Translations under genes and position numbers: made by a program | Origin: Streptomyces sp. NBC_01478 | Lineage (GTDB): Bacteria; Actinomycetota; Actinomycetes; Streptomycetales; Streptomycetaceae | Direction of reading: 5' to 3' | DNA: 64,000 nt | Assembly: GCF_036227225.1 (NCBI RefSeq) | Contig: NZ_CP109444.1 | Span: 3,329,501 to 3,393,500, forward strand | Notes under the pieces: generated by a model | What the model was told of the DNA's origin: nothing | The model's input: the letters and a program-made list of their open reading frames with translations, nothing else | Database searches by the model: none | In this document: in pieces, positions 30,122-39,783 of the stretch | Position numbering within the stretch: position 1 is the first letter of the stretch | How the letters are laid out: each line of letters opens with the position of its first letter

Positions 30122-31062
30122 GCGTACGTCTCCTCGCGCACCAGGTCCAGGGCCTGCTGGAGGTCGTCCGGGTACGTGCTCTCGAACTCGACCCACTGGC
30201 CGTCGGCGGGGTGCTCGAAGCCGAGCCGGACGGCGTGCAGCCACTGGCGGGTCAGGCGCAGCCGCTTGGCGAGCGTCGGGTCGGCGCCGTACGTCAGGTC
30301 GCCCACGCACGGGTGCCGGTGAGCGGCCATGTGCACGCGGATCTGGTGGGTGCGGCCGGTCTCCAGCTTCACGTCGAGCAGGGAGGCCGCGCGGAACGCC
30401 TCGATGAGGTCGTAGTGCGTGATCGACGGCTTGCCCTCGGCGGTGACCGCCCACTTGTAGTCGTGGTTCGGGTGGCGGCCGATGGGCGCGTCGATGGTGC
30501 CGCTGGTCGGGTCGGGGTGGCCCTGGACCAGCGTGTGGTAGCGCTTGTCGACCGTGCGCTCCTTGAACTGGCGCTTCAGCGACGTGTACGCCCGCTCCGA
30601 CTTCGCCACCACCATCAGGCCGGAGGTGCCTACGTCGAGGCGGTGCACGATGCCCTGGCGCTCGGCGGCGCCGGAAGTGGAGATGCGGTACCCGGCGGCG
30701 GCCAGGCCGCCGATCACGGTCGTGCCGGTCCAGCCGGGGCTGGGGTGGGCGGCGACGCCGACCGGCTTCACGATCACGATCACGTCATCGTCGTCGTAGA
30801 CGATCTCCATGCCCTCGACCGGCTCGGCGACGATCTGCACGGGGGCGGGCGCCTGCGGCATCTCGACCTCCAGCCAGGCCCCGCCGTGCACCCGCTCGGA
30901 CTTCCCGACCACCGAGCCGTCGACCGTGACCTTCCCCGCCGAGGCCAGCTCGGCGGCCTTCGTACGGGAGAAGCCGAACATGCGGGAGATGGCGGCGTCG
31001 ACACGCTCGCCCTCCAGGCCGTCGGGCACGGGCAGGTTTCGGATCTCGGGAACTGTGCTCAC
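30118..31062 (-). CDS. RluD-type 23S rRNA pseudouridine synthase
   Basis: 314 aa from GTG at 31062. S4 RNA-binding domain at residues ~15-75 ([19 protein letters not shown]) and the RluA-type catalytic domain with D143 in [11 protein letters not shown], plus [11 protein letters not shown]. The family pseudouridylates helix 69 or other sites of 23S rRNA. The large upstream open frame overlaps lspA and is not used. Lies 74 bases after lspA on the same strand. Confidence 0.93.
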   Translation of the reverse strand: MSTVPEIRNLPVPDGLEGERVDAAISRMFGFSRTKAAELASAGKVTVDGSVVGKSERVHGGAWLEVEMPQAPAPVQIVAEPVEGMEIVYDDDDVIVIVKPVGVAAHPSPGWTGTTVIGGLAAAGYRISTSGAAERQGIVHRLDVGTSGLMVVAKSERAYTSLKRQFKERTVDKRYHTLVQGHPDPTSGTIDAPIGRHPNHDYKWAVTAEGKPSITHYDLIEAFRAASLLDVKLETGRTHQIRVHMAAHRHPCVGDLTYGADPTLAKRLRLTRQWLHAVRLGFEHPADGQWVEFESTYPDDLQQALDLVREETYA

Positions 31063-31136
31063 TCGGTCGAGTATGCCGGACGGGTCCGACACCGCCTTAC
31101 GCGAGCCGGTGCGCGCAGCCTTCATGGACCGTGCGC

Positions 31137-31715
31137 TCAGTCCTTGTGGACCGTGCCGTCCGGGTCGAGGCCGCGGAAGGAGAGCAGCACGATCAGGATG
31201 CCGCCGCACACGATCGCCGAGTCGGCGAGGTTGAAGACGGCGAAGCCCTTGGGCGCGATGAAGTCGACGACCTCGCCCTGGAAGATGCCGGGCGAGCGGA
31301 AGATCCGGTCGGTGAGATTGCCGAGCGCGCCACCGAGCAGGAGCCCGAGCGCGATCGCCCACGGCAGGCTGTGGAGCTTGCGGGCCAGCCGGGCGATCAC
31401 CACGATCACGGCGGCGGCGATCATCGTGAAGATGACCGTGAAGGCCGCGCCGAACCCGAAGGCCGCACCGGGGTTGCGGATCGCGTGGAACTCCAGCCAG
31501 TCCCCGAAGACCTCGATCGGCGCGTGGTGCTCCAGCTTGTCCACCACGAGCAGCTTGCTGACCAGGTCGAGGGTGTACGCGAAGGCGGCCACCACGAACA
31601 GCACGGCGATCCGCCGCCTGCCCCTGGGAGGGGACGCGGTGTCGCCCTGCTCCGGCTCGGCCCCCGCCGCCTCTGGGGTATCCGGCGTACCGATGATGCG
31701 CTCCGCCTCTGCCAC
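31137..31715 (-). CDS. lspA: Lipoprotein signal peptidase (signal peptidase II)
   Basis: 192 aa, GTG start. Four membrane helices with catalytic aspartates D136 (GNLTDRIF) and D165 (FNLADSAI), and the conserved [10 protein letters not shown] ~30-residue acidic, disordered N-terminal extension precedes helix 1, common in actinobacteria. It cleaves prolipoprotein signal peptides after lipidation. Confidence 0.96.
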   Translation of the reverse strand: MAEAERIIGTPDTPEAAGAEPEQGDTASPPRGRRRIAVLFVVAAFAYTLDLVSKLLVVDKLEHHAPIEVFGDWLEFHAIRNPGAAFGFGAAFTVIFTMIAAAVIVVIARLARKLHSLPWAIALGLLLGGALGNLTDRIFRSPGIFQGEVVDFIAPKGFAVFNLADSAIVCGGILIVLLSFRGLDPDGTVHKD

Positions 31716-31776
31716 GTGAGTCCCTCGACCTAGGTGCCTAACTCAGGATGAGGGTACGGCACACCTCTCAGGAGCT

Positions 31777-31800
31777 TCAGTACCGGCGTCAGTACCGGCG
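31777..31800. repeat. Exact 12-bp tandem duplication across the dksA-like stop codon
   Basis: TCAGTACCGGCG occurs twice in direct succession (31777-31788, 31789-31800); the second copy contains the stop codon of the gene on the minus strand. A recent local slippage event with no effect on the protein end. Confidence 0.9.
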
Positions 31801-32655
31801 TTCCTGCTTCTGCTTGCAGTCCATGCACAGGGTGGCCCGGGGGAAGGCCTGCATACGGGCCTTGCCGATCGGGTTGCCGCAGTTCTCGCACAGGCCGTAC
31901 GTGCCGGCGTCCAGCTTCCCCAGGGCGCGCTCGGTCTGGATCAGCATCTCGCGCGCGTTGGCGGCCAGCGCCATCTCGCTCTCGCGCGTGATGTTCTTGG
32001 TCCCGGTGTCGGCCTGGTCGTCGCCGGCACCGTCCCCGGAGTCCCGCATCAGACCGGCGAGGGCCTGCTCGGTGGACGTGATCTCCTCGCTCAGCCGGGC
32101 GGCCTCGGACAGCAGCTCGGTGCGGGCCTCCTCGACCTCCTCGGGCGTCCAGGGGTCCTCTCCGGGGCGCACCGCCAGCTCACCCGGACCCGCGGCCGCG
32201 GCGAGCCGCGCCTTGGGAACCGCGGTCTTCGCCGCCGTGGCCGTGCCAGGAGTCTTCTTCGCAACCACCGTCGTGGCTCCCGTCTGCTCCGCGGCCTGCG
32301 CCGCGCCCGCCTTTGCCTTCTTGGCCGCGCTCTGTGTGCGCTTCGCGCTGTTCGTCGTCTTCGTAGTCGTCGTCGTACTCGTCGTCGTCTTCGTAGTAGC
32401 CGTCTTCGCGGTCGACTTCGCCGCGGACTTCTTGGTGGTCGGCTTCGGGGATGTCTTGGTGGTGACCGTTTTGGTCGTCGTCTTCGCCGCCGTCTTCTTC
32501 GGAGGTGCCGCTTCCTCGGACGTCGTCTTCTCGGGCGTTGCCGTCTTCTTCACAGCCGCTTTCTTCACGGTCGTCTGTTTCGAAGAAGAAGCCGCCTTCG
32601 TAGCGACCGCCTTCTTCGCCGCGGTCTTCTTCGCTGCGGTCTTCTTCGCCACCAT
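31789..32655 (-). CDS. DksA/TraR-type C4 zinc-finger protein with Lys/Ala-rich H1-like tail
   Basis: 288 aa. Residues 1-~165 are almost only Lys, Ala, Thr, Ser and Val with AKKTAAKK-type repeats, as in histone H1-like and HupS tails, and should bind DNA. A coiled-coil segment (about 190-255) leads to a C4 zinc finger: CENC and CMDC flanking GNPIGKARMQAFPRATL. DksA-type proteins act in the RNA polymerase secondary channel, so the design combines DNA binding with a polymerase-binding module. ATG at 32655 is preferred to an upstream start lacking a ribosome-binding site. Followed 73 bases later by lspA. Confidence 0.9.
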   Translation of the reverse strand: MVAKKTAAKKTAAKKAVATKAASSSKQTTVKKAAVKKTATPEKTTSEEAAPPKKTAAKTTTKTVTTKTSPKPTTKKSAAKSTAKTATTKTTTSTTTTTKTTNSAKRTQSAAKKAKAGAAQAAEQTGATTVVAKKTPGTATAAKTAVPKARLAAAAGPGELAVRPGEDPWTPEEVEEARTELLSEAARLSEEITSTEQALAGLMRDSGDGAGDDQADTGTKNITRESEMALAANAREMLIQTERALGKLDAGTYGLCENCGNPIGKARMQAFPRATLCMDCKQKQERRY

Positions 32656-32987
32656 GGCCGCGGCCCCTTCACATTTTGTGATCACGCACGCGAATCGTGC
32701 TGGGACGATAAATCGACTTGGGTCCCGCGGCAACGGGGCACGCCGCCCGATTCGTCCACCCCCCTGGCCTCGCGCGGCAAGCCTTCAAGCGTTGTGCCCA
32801 GCTCCCCGCCGGGTAATCCGCCGAGTCCGGCACCCCGAAAGCCGAACGCGTGTTCAGCGCCATTCGAGTCGTACTGCAGGTCGGGAAGCCCTCGGCCGAA
32901 CCCCCGCCGACAGCACCCCCGGAATCCCCCGCCGAAGCCCTCGCAAAACCGGTCGGCCGCTGTCCGTGCGGCCCCGTACACTGGGCG

Positions 32988-33293
32988 GAGCGAGAAGCGT
33001 GGATGGGGACGAGTAGCGGCGTACGCAGCCCAGAGCGACCCGGGGACGGTGGAAGCCCGGGGGCGAACGCGACGTGAAGATCACCCCGGAGCCGCCGGAA
33101 GAAAGCCGCAGCCGACCGGCCGCGGCGAGTAGACCCGGTATCGCGACCCCAATGAGGGGGCTCACTGGTGCGCAAGGTGCACCGGGGAGCCAAGGAGGGT
33201 GGTACCGCGGGAGCGCGCCGCACACGGCGTACGGAAAGTCGTAGCTCTCGTCCCTCCGGACGGAAGGCAGAAAGTCCGCCGGAGGAAGCTCGC
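32988..33293 (+). promoter_or_regulatory. Translational T-box riboswitch controlling ileS
   Basis: The T-box core AGGGTGGTACCGCGG is at 33196-33210; its TGGT bulge pairs with the ACCA end of uncharged tRNA. The probable Ile specifier ATC is at 33080-33082 inside an upstream stem. Downstream, CCTCCGG (about 33254) can pair with CCGGAGG around 33282, which is the ileS ribosome-binding site, so control is over translation initiation as in other actinobacterial ileS leaders. TACACT at 32977 is a plausible -10. The 32656-32987 stretch upstream is the divergent dksA/ileS promoter region and holds no gene I can support. Confidence 0.9.
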
Positions 33294-33295
33294 TG

Positions 33296-36200
33296 ATGAC
33301 AACGCCGACGTACCGCCAGGTGCCCGCCCAGGTCGACCTGCCCGCGCTGGAGCACGCCGTGCTCGACTTCTGGCGCGAGCAGAAGATCTTCGCCAAGACC
33401 CTGGACCAGTCCGAGGGGCGCCCCGAGTGGGTGTTCTACGAGGGCCCGCCCACGGCCAACGGCATGCCGGGCGCCCACCACATCGAGGCGCGCGTCTTCA
33501 AGGACGTCTTCCCCCGCTTCCGCACCATGCGCGGCTACCACGTGGGCCGCAAGGCCGGCTGGGACTGCCACGGCCTCCCGGTGGAGCTGGCGGTCGAGAA
33601 GGAACTGGGCTTCACCGACAAGCAGGACATCGAGGCGTACGGCATCGCCGAGTTCAACGCCAGGTGCCGCGAGTCCGTGACCCGGCACACCGACGCCTTC
33701 GAGGCGCTCACGACCCGCATGGGGTACTGGACGGACCTCGAGGACCCGTACCGCACGATGGACCCCGAGTACATCGAGTCGGTCTGGTGGTCCCTCAAGG
33801 AGATCTTCAACAAGGGCCTGCTGGTCCAGGACTACCGCGTCGCCCCCTGGTGCCCGCGCGACCAGACGGGCCTCTCGGACCACGAGCTGGCGCAGGGCTA
33901 CGAGACCGTCGTCGACCCCTCCGTGTACGTCCGTTTCCCGCTCACCTCCGGTCCGCTGGCCGGCCGCGCCGCACTCCTGGTGTGGACGACGACGCCCTGG
34001 ACGCTCGTGTCCAACACCGCCGTCGCCGCCCACCCCGAGGTCACCTACGTCGTCGCGACGAACGGCGAGGAGCAGCTCGTCGTAGCCGAGCCGCTCTTCG
34101 CCAAGGCCCTCGGCGAGGGCTGGGAGACCACCGGTGAGACCTTCACCGGCACCGAGATGGAGCGCTGGACGTATCAACGTCCGTTCGAGCTCGTGGAGTT
34201 CCCGGAGCCCGCGCACTACGTGGTGAACGCGGAGTACGTGACGACCGAGGACGGCACGGGGCTGGTCCACCAGTCCCCCGCCTTCGGCGAGGAGGACCTC
34301 AAGGTCTGCCGCGCGTACGGTCTGCCGGTCGTGAACCCGGTCCGCCCGAACGGCACCTTCGCCGAGGACGTCCCGCTCGTAGGCGGTGTCTTCTTCAAGA
34401 AGGCCGACGAAAAGCTCACCGAGGACCTCAAGGACCGCGGCCTGCTCTTCAAGCACGTGCCGTACGAGCACAGTTACCCACACTGCTGGCGCTGCCACAC
34501 CGCGCTCCTGTACTACGCGCAGCCCTCCTGGTACATCCGCACCACGGCCGTCAAGGACCGCCTCCTCCAGGAGAACGAGAACACCAACTGGTTCCCGGAC
34601 ACCGTCAAGCACGGCCGGTACGGCGACTGGCTGAACAACAACATCGACTGGGCGCTGTCCCGCAGCCGCTACTGGGGCACCCCGCTCCCGATCTGGCGCT
34701 GCACGGAGGACCACCTCACGGTCGTCGGCTCCCGCGCGGAGCTGACCGAGCTGACCGGCACCGACCAGTCGGGCCTGGACCCGCACCGCCCGTTCATCGA
34801 CGCGGTCACATTCCCGTGCCCCCAGTGCGCCGAGACGGCGACCCGCGTGCCCGAGGTCATCGACGCCTGGTACGACTCGGGTTCGATGCCGTTCGCGCAG
34901 TGGGGCTACCCGCACAAGAACAAGGAACTCTTCGAGTCCCGCTACCCGGCGCAGTTCATCAGCGAGGCCATCGACCAGACCCGCGGCTGGTTCTACACGC
35001 TGATGGCCGTCGGCACCCTGGTCTTCGACAAGTCGTCGTACGAGAACGTGGTCTGTCTCGGCCACATTCTCGCCGAGGACGGCCGCAAGATGTCCAAGCA
35101 CCTGGGCAACACCCTGGACCCGATCCCGCTGATGGACCGTCATGGGGCGGACGCGGTGCGGTGGTTCATGGCCGCGGGCGGTTCCCCGTGGGCGGCCCGC
35201 CGGGTGGGCCACGGCACGATCCAGGAGGTCGTCCGCAAGACCCTCCTGACGTACTGGAACACGGTCGCCTTCCAGGCCCTGTACGCGCGCACGTCCGACT
35301 GGGCGCCGAGCGCGGCGGACCCGGCCCCGGCCGACCGCCCGGTCCTGGACCGCTGGCTGCTGTCCGAACTCCACGCGCTCACCGACCAGGTGACACAGGC
35401 TCTGGAGTCCTACGACACCCAGCGCGCCGGCAAGCTCCTGTCGGCGTTCGTCGACGACCTGTCCAACTGGTACGTCCGCCGCTCCCGTCGCCGCTTCTGG
35501 CAGGGCGACAAGGCCGCGCTGCGCACCCTGCACGAGGTCGTCGAGACGGTGACCCAACTGATGGCCCCGCTGACCCCGTTCATCACCGAGCGGGTCTGGC
35601 AGGACCTGATCGTCCCGGTGACCCCGGGCGCCCCCGAGTCCGTCCACCTGTCCTCGTGGCCGGAGGCGGACCTGTCCGCCATCGACCCGGAGCTGTCCAA
35701 GCAGATGGTCCTCGTACGGCGCCTGGTGGAGCTGGGCCGGGCCACGCGCGCGGAGTCGGGCGTCAAGACGCGCCAGCCGCTGTCCCGCGCGCTGATCGCG
35801 GCGACGGGCTTCGCCGCCCTGGACCGCGAACTGCACGCGCAGATCACGGAGGAGCTGAACGTCGAGGGGCTCGCCTCGCTGAGCGAGGTCGGCGGCTCAC
35901 TGGTCGACACCACGGCGAAGGCCAACTTCCGCGCACTGGGCAAGCGGTTCGGCAAGCGTGTCCAGGATGTGGCGAAGGCGGTCGCGAACGCCGACGCGGC
36001 TGCCCTGTCCCTCGCCCTGCGCGAGGGCACGGCGACCGTCGAGGTGGACGGCGAGACCATCACGCTGGCTCCGGATGAGGTGATCATCACAGAGACTCCG
36101 CGCGAGGGCTGGTCCGTCGCGTCCGACTCGGGGGCGACGGTCGCCCTCGACCTGGAGATCACCGAGGAGCTGCGGCAGGCGGGCCTGGCCCGTGACGCGA

Positions 36201-36433
36201 TCCGGCTGATCCAGGAGGCCCGCAAGAACAGCGGCCTGGACGTCGCCGACCGGATCGCCCTGCGCTGGACGTCGACCGACCCGGAGGTCATCTCGGCGCT
36301 GGCCGAGCACGCGGCGCTGATCGCCGACGAGGTGTTGGCACTGGACTTCGCCCAGAGTGAGGCGGACGACACATACGGCGTCCCGTTCACCGACGAGGGA
36401 TTGTCCCTGGTGTTCCGCCTGCGTAAGGCGTAG
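33296..36433 (+). CDS. ileS: Isoleucyl-tRNA synthetase, type 2 (eukaryote-like)
   Basis: 1045 aa, the longer IleRS2 type rather than the ~940-aa IleRS1. Charges tRNA-Ile. Class I catalytic core with the second signature KMSKH at residues 598-602; editing (CP1) domain with TTTPWTLVSN; zinc-site cysteines (FPCPQC); C-terminal anticodon-binding domain. The first class I signature, normally HxGH, reads GAHH at 59-62 in the segment TANGMPGAHHIEARVF, i.e. first and third positions are exchanged. IleRS2 tolerates mupirocin, and this GxHH variant has been linked to very high resistance. Controlled by the T-box upstream. Confidence 0.97.
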   Translation: MTTPTYRQVPAQVDLPALEHAVLDFWREQKIFAKTLDQSEGRPEWVFYEGPPTANGMPGAHHIEARVFKDVFPRFRTMRGYHVGRKAGWDCHGLPVELAVEKELGFTDKQDIEAYGIAEFNARCRESVTRHTDAFEALTTRMGYWTDLEDPYRTMDPEYIESVWWSLKEIFNKGLLVQDYRVAPWCPRDQTGLSDHELAQGYETVVDPSVYVRFPLTSGPLAGRAALLVWTTTPWTLVSNTAVAAHPEVTYVVATNGEEQLVVAEPLFAKALGEGWETTGETFTGTEMERWTYQRPFELVEFPEPAHYVVNAEYVTTEDGTGLVHQSPAFGEEDLKVCRAYGLPVVNPVRPNGTFAEDVPLVGGVFFKKADEKLTEDLKDRGLLFKHVPYEHSYPHCWRCHTALLYYAQPSWYIRTTAVKDRLLQENENTNWFPDTVKHGRYGDWLNNNIDWALSRSRYWGTPLPIWRCTEDHLTVVGSRAELTELTGTDQSGLDPHRPFIDAVTFPCPQCAETATRVPEVIDAWYDSGSMPFAQWGYPHKNKELFESRYPAQFISEAIDQTRGWFYTLMAVGTLVFDKSSYENVVCLGHILAEDGRKMSKHLGNTLDPIPLMDRHGADAVRWFMAAGGSPWAARRVGHGTIQEVVRKTLLTYWNTVAFQALYARTSDWAPSAADPAPADRPVLDRWLLSELHALTDQVTQALESYDTQRAGKLLSAFVDDLSNWYVRRSRRRFWQGDKAALRTLHEVVETVTQLMAPLTPFITERVWQDLIVPVTPGAPESVHLSSWPEADLSAIDPELSKQMVLVRRLVELGRATRAESGVKTRQPLSRALIAATGFAALDRELHAQITEELNVEGLASLSEVGGSLVDTTAKANFRALGKRFGKRVQDVAKAVANADAAALSLALREGTATVEVDGETITLAPDEVIITETPREGWSVASDSGATVALDLEITEELRQAGLARDAIRLIQEARKNSGLDVADRIALRWTSTDPEVISALAEHAALIADEVLALDFAQSEADDTYGVPFTDEGLSLVFRLRKA

Positions 36434-36449
36434 ACACCACGCGGTGCGA

Positions 36450-36489
36450 GAAGGGGCCCGGTCTCTGTGAAGGAGGCTGGGCCCTTCCT
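36450..36489 (+). terminator. Hairpin terminator after ileS
   Basis: Complementary arms AAGGGGCCC (36451-36459) and GGGCCCTT (36479-36486), with one bulge, 17 bases after the ileS stop. Confidence 0.7.
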
Positions 36490-36497
36490 CTTCCCTA

Positions 36498-36565
36498 TGG
36501 CCGGACCAGGACCGTGCGCCCACGCGGCGGAGCCGCACATCGATACTGCCCCGCGCCCCTGAAGA
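36498..36565 (-). repeat. Dispersed streptomycete intergenic element
   Basis: Read on the minus strand it gives CAGGGGCGCGGGGCAGTATC followed by GATGTGCGGCTCCGCCGCGT. From memory this is a very common Streptomyces intergenic sequence, and it shares blocks (CAGGGACGC-like, GGCTCCGCCG) with the tandem units at 26568-27085. Located between the ileS and divIVA terminators. Confidence 0.65.
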
Positions 36566-36575
36566 AACCCGCGCA

Positions 36576-36616
36576 AAAGGGCGGGGCCCCCGGATGATCC
36601 GGGAGCCCCGCCCTTT
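36576..36616 (-). terminator. Strong terminator of the divIVA end of the division cluster
   Basis: Outer stem AAAGGGCGGGGC with its complement and an inner stem CCCGG-ATGAT-CCGGG, 36 bases after the divIVA stop. With an A/T-rich flank on both sides it may work for both strands. Confidence 0.85.
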
Positions 36617-36652
36617 GAACGCTGCCGACGCCTGAGGCGTACTACAGGCCGA

Positions 36653-37897
36653 TCAGTTGTCGTCCTCGTCGATCAGGAACCCGCGCATCGGCGAGGGAGC
36701 CTGGCCCATCGGCGACGGGCCCTGCGGCCGTACCGGAGCCATCGGCTGGGTCATGGCCGGGGACATCTGCTGCTGGCCGCCGTAGGACGGACCGGCCGGA
36801 GCCGGGCCACCTCCCATGCCGCCCATGCCCTGCGGGCTGCCGTACGACGGGGCGCTCGCGCCGGCCGGGGCCATCGAAGGCGCCGGGGACGGCGGAAGCG
36901 ACGCGGCGGCCGGAGCGCGCGGCGGAGCCAGCGAGTCGTCGGCCTGAGTCTCCAACTGACGCAACTGGGACTCGAGGTAGGACTTCAGACGCGTGCGGTA
37001 CTCGCGCTCGAAGCCGCGCAGGTCCTCGACCTTGCGCTCCAGCGTGGCGCGGGCGGACTCCAGGGAGCCCATCGCTACGCGGTGCTTCTCCTGCGCGTCC
37101 CGCTCCAGGGCGTCGGCCTTGGCACGGGCGTCACGCTCGAGACCCTCGGCGCGCGAACGGGCCTCGCCGACGATCTTGTTGGCCTCGGAACGGGCCTCGG
37201 CGATCGCCTGGTCGGCGGTCTGCTGCGCCAGCGAGAGGACACGGGCGGCGCTGTCGCCACCGGGACCCTGCTGCGGCATGCCGCCGCCCATACCGCCACC
37301 CATGGGACCGCCCATGGGGCCGCCCATCTGCTGCTGCATGGGGGGCTGGCCCATCTGACCCTGCATCGGGCCCTGGCCCATCTGCTGCATCTGGCCCTGC
37401 ATCGGACCCTGGCCCATCGGACCCTGGCCCATGGGGCCTTGTCCCATCGGACCCTGGCCCTGCGGACCGCCCTGGCCACCGGGGCCGGGGGGCAACTGCG
37501 GGGCACCGCTCGGCAACTGGGGCGGACCGCCCATGGGGCCGCCCATCTGCTGCTGCGGGGGGCCCGATATGCCGGCGGGCACCGGGGCGCCCGGACCACG
37601 CATGCCTTGCTGGGGCATTCCCTGCGGGGGCATGCCCTGTTGCGGCATCCCTTGCTGCTGCATGCCGCCCTGTTGCTGGTCCTGATCCGGGGGCTTGCGC
37701 ATGTTCTGTTGGTTCTGCGCGGCGGCACGCGTGGCCGCGGCCAGCTTGGCGCGCAGGTCCTCGTTCTCGCGCAGCAGGCGCGTCAGTTCGGCTTCGACCT
37801 CGTCGAGGAAGGCATCAACCTCGTCCTCGTCATAGCCTTCTCGGAGGCGGACGGTCGTGAACTGCTTGTTCCGCACGTCCTCGGGGGTCAACGGCAT
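36653..37897 (-). CDS. divIVA: Polar growth determinant DivIVA (Wag31-like)
   Basis: 414 aa. N-terminal DivIVA domain ([13 protein letters not shown], then [17 protein letters not shown]) binds membrane; coiled-coil continues to ~60. A very long low-complexity linker (about residues 65-215) of Gln/Met/Pro/Gly repeats such as [11 protein letters not shown] separates it from the C-terminal coiled coil (about 220-315: [20 protein letters not shown] onwards). A Pro/Gly/Ala tail ends in FLIDEDDN. In Streptomyces DivIVA marks hyphal tips and is essential for tip extension. GAGGTGAAGAG precedes the ATG. Confidence 0.96.
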   Translation of the reverse strand: MPLTPEDVRNKQFTTVRLREGYDEDEVDAFLDEVEAELTRLLRENEDLRAKLAAATRAAAQNQQNMRKPPDQDQQQGGMQQQGMPQQGMPPQGMPQQGMRGPGAPVPAGISGPPQQQMGGPMGGPPQLPSGAPQLPPGPGGQGGPQGQGPMGQGPMGQGPMGQGPMQGQMQQMGQGPMQGQMGQPPMQQQMGGPMGGPMGGGMGGGMPQQGPGGDSAARVLSLAQQTADQAIAEARSEANKIVGEARSRAEGLERDARAKADALERDAQEKHRVAMGSLESARATLERKVEDLRGFEREYRTRLKSYLESQLRQLETQADDSLAPPRAPAAASLPPSPAPSMAPAGASAPSYGSPQGMGGMGGGPAPAGPSYGGQQQMSPAMTQPMAPVRPQGPSPMGQAPSPMRGFLIDEDDN

Positions 37898-37949
37898 CTC
37901 TTCACCTCAACGTAGTCATCGGCAGTCGGCAAGACCGTATCGTCCACTG

Positions 37950-38240
37950 TCACCCCGCGAGATTGCCCACGATAGAGATCAAGATGTAGACGATGATCAT
38001 CAGGACGAAGAAGGACAGGTCTAGCGCCACGCCTCCGAGACGCAACGGCGGAATGAACCGCCGCAGAAGCTTCAACGGTGGATCGGTGACAGTGTAGGCG
38101 GCCTCCAGAACGACCACCATCGCCTTGCCGGGTTGCCATGAGCGGGCGAACTGGAAGACGTAGTCCATGACCAACCGAAAGATGAGCACGATGAGAAACA
38201 CCATCAGCGCGTAGTAAATCACCAGCGCGAACACGCCCAT
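37950..38240 (-). CDS. YggT family membrane protein
   Basis: 96 aa with an N-terminal helix YYALMVFLIVLIFRLVMDYV, a short loop containing the conserved DPPLKLLRRFIPPLRLGG and a C-terminal helix LSFFVLMIIVYILI. YggT proteins sit between sepF and divIVA in Gram-positive division clusters; function unclear, with links to osmotic shock and division. GGGAGG lies upstream of the ATG. Confidence 0.93.
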   Translation of the reverse strand: MGVFALVIYYALMVFLIVLIFRLVMDYVFQFARSWQPGKAMVVVLEAAYTVTDPPLKLLRRFIPPLRLGGVALDLSFFVLMIIVYILISIVGNLAG

Positions 38241-38287
38241 GGCTTGCCTTTCCTCCCCTGTTCCGTGCTTCCTAGCGGCTGTCTGTC

Positions 38288-38929
38288 TCAGCTCTGATTG
38301 AAGAACCCGCCCTCTGCGATGCGGGCCTTGTCCTCCGCCGTGACATCGACGTTAGCAGGCGACAACAGGAACACCTTCTGCGTCACCCGCTCGATGCTGC
38401 CGTGAAGACCAAACACCAAACCGGCCGCAAAGTCGACAAGTCGCTTCGCGTCTGTGTCATCCATCTCAGTCAGATTCATGATCACCGGGGTGCCTTCACG
38501 GAAGTGTTCCCCGATGGTACGGGCCTCGTTGTAGGTCCGGGGGTGAAGTGTGGTGATCCGGTAAGGCTCTCGTTCCGACACGACCTTGGGCATGATCACC
38601 GGTGCGTTCTTCTCCAGGGACTGGCGTTCTTGTGTGATGGATGCCACGGGCGCGATTCGCGCCGGACGCCCTGATTCCGCACCCAGTGAAGCGGAATGGG
38701 ACACCGGTTCGCGAGGGGCCGGAGGCTGCACCACTCGTACCGGTTCGTCCCTTTGAGACTGATGCGGGCTGTGTGACTGGTGCGACGGCTCGTGCCGTCG
38801 ACGGTCCCGCTCGGGCTCCGGGTCCAGTTCGGGTTCGAAGTCGTCATCGGGGTCGAAACCCCGGCCGTCGTACCCATCGTCCTCCACGAGGCCGAGGTAG
38901 ACCGCCATCTTGCGCATCGCGCCGGCCAT
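38288..38929 (-). CDS. sepF: Cell division protein SepF
   Basis: 213 aa. The amphipathic membrane-binding N-terminus is [18 protein letters not shown], followed by an acidic/His-rich disordered linker and the SepF core (about 125-213) with [29 protein letters not shown] and [14 protein letters not shown]. It links FtsZ to the membrane. The ATG at 38929 gives the family-typical N-terminus; the open frame continues 32 codons upstream without a ribosome-binding site. Confidence 0.95.
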   Translation of the reverse strand: MAGAMRKMAVYLGLVEDDGYDGRGFDPDDDFEPELDPEPERDRRRHEPSHQSHSPHQSQRDEPVRVVQPPAPREPVSHSASLGAESGRPARIAPVASITQERQSLEKNAPVIMPKVVSEREPYRITTLHPRTYNEARTIGEHFREGTPVIMNLTEMDDTDAKRLVDFAAGLVFGLHGSIERVTQKVFLLSPANVDVTAEDKARIAEGGFFNQS

Positions 38930-39057
38930 GCTCTGAGTCCTCCGCTCTGTGGTGGATCGGCTGACGACTGCCAAGTGCCCGCGATCCACGAGGTCGTTAC
39001 GCCCGCCTTCGGCGGCATTGACCATATTTTCTGCTGTGGTCCGACTTCCTGGCGACG

Positions 39058-39777
39058 TTACCCGAGCCTGGGGCGCACGCCGAGTACCGCAGTGCCGACG
39101 CGTACATGTGTCGCTCCGGCTGCCACGGCCTGTTCGAGGTCCGCACTCATCCCTGCCGACACCATGTTCGCAGCAGGATGGGCTCGGCGCAGGTCAGTCG
39201 ACAAATCCATCAACCGCCCGAACGCCTCCAGTTGGCGTCCGGCGTACTCACCGGTGAGCGGAGCGACGGTCATCAGCCCGTCGAGCCGCAACCCCGGGGC
39301 CCCCGCGACGAGATCGGCCAACTCCCCGATCCCGCCCGGCCCGACGCCTCCCCGCTCGCCCCGCCCGCTCACTCCCGCGTCGAGCGCGACCTGGATGAGA
39401 CAGCCCAGTTCGCGCCCGGACCGCTCGGCCTCCTTCGACAGGGCGGTGACGAGCCGGGCCCGGTCGACCGACTGCACGACATCGGCGTAACCGACCACGG
39501 ATCGCACCTTGTTGGTCTGCAACTGACCGACGAAGTGCCAACTCAGCGGCAGATCCGCGCATTCGGCGGCCTTCGGGGCGGCGTCCTGGTCCCGGTTCTC
39601 GGCGACATGACGCACACCGAGTTCGGCCAACGTTCGTACGTCGCTCGCCGGATAGGTCTTGGTGACCACGATCAGGGTCACCTCTTCGCGCTTCCGCCCG
39701 GCCGCCGCACAGGCGGCGGCGATGCGCTCCTCGACTTTCGCCAGATTTACGGCGAGTTCGTCCTTACGGTCCGTCAT
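39058..39777 (-). CDS. YggS/PLPBP family pyridoxal-phosphate-binding protein
   Basis: 239 aa, alanine-racemase-like TIM barrel without racemase domain. The PLP lysine is K40 in IVVTKTYP; other signatures are [13 protein letters not shown] and [15 protein letters not shown] (phosphate site). The family balances PLP and amino-acid pools. Encoded between pgeF and sepF on the same strand, the usual division-cluster position. Confidence 0.94.
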   Translation of the reverse strand: MTDRKDELAVNLAKVEERIAAACAAAGRKREEVTLIVVTKTYPASDVRTLAELGVRHVAENRDQDAAPKAAECADLPLSWHFVGQLQTNKVRSVVGYADVVQSVDRARLVTALSKEAERSGRELGCLIQVALDAGVSGRGERGGVGPGGIGELADLVAGAPGLRLDGLMTVAPLTGEYAGRQLEAFGRLMDLSTDLRRAHPAANMVSAGMSADLEQAVAAGATHVRVGTAVLGVRPRLG

Positions 39778-39783
39778 GCCCGA

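Noticed and set aside
32669..35836. 1055-codon minus-strand frame opposite ileS
   Set aside because: Antisense of ileS and its T-box leader; no family similarity and no plausible start signal.
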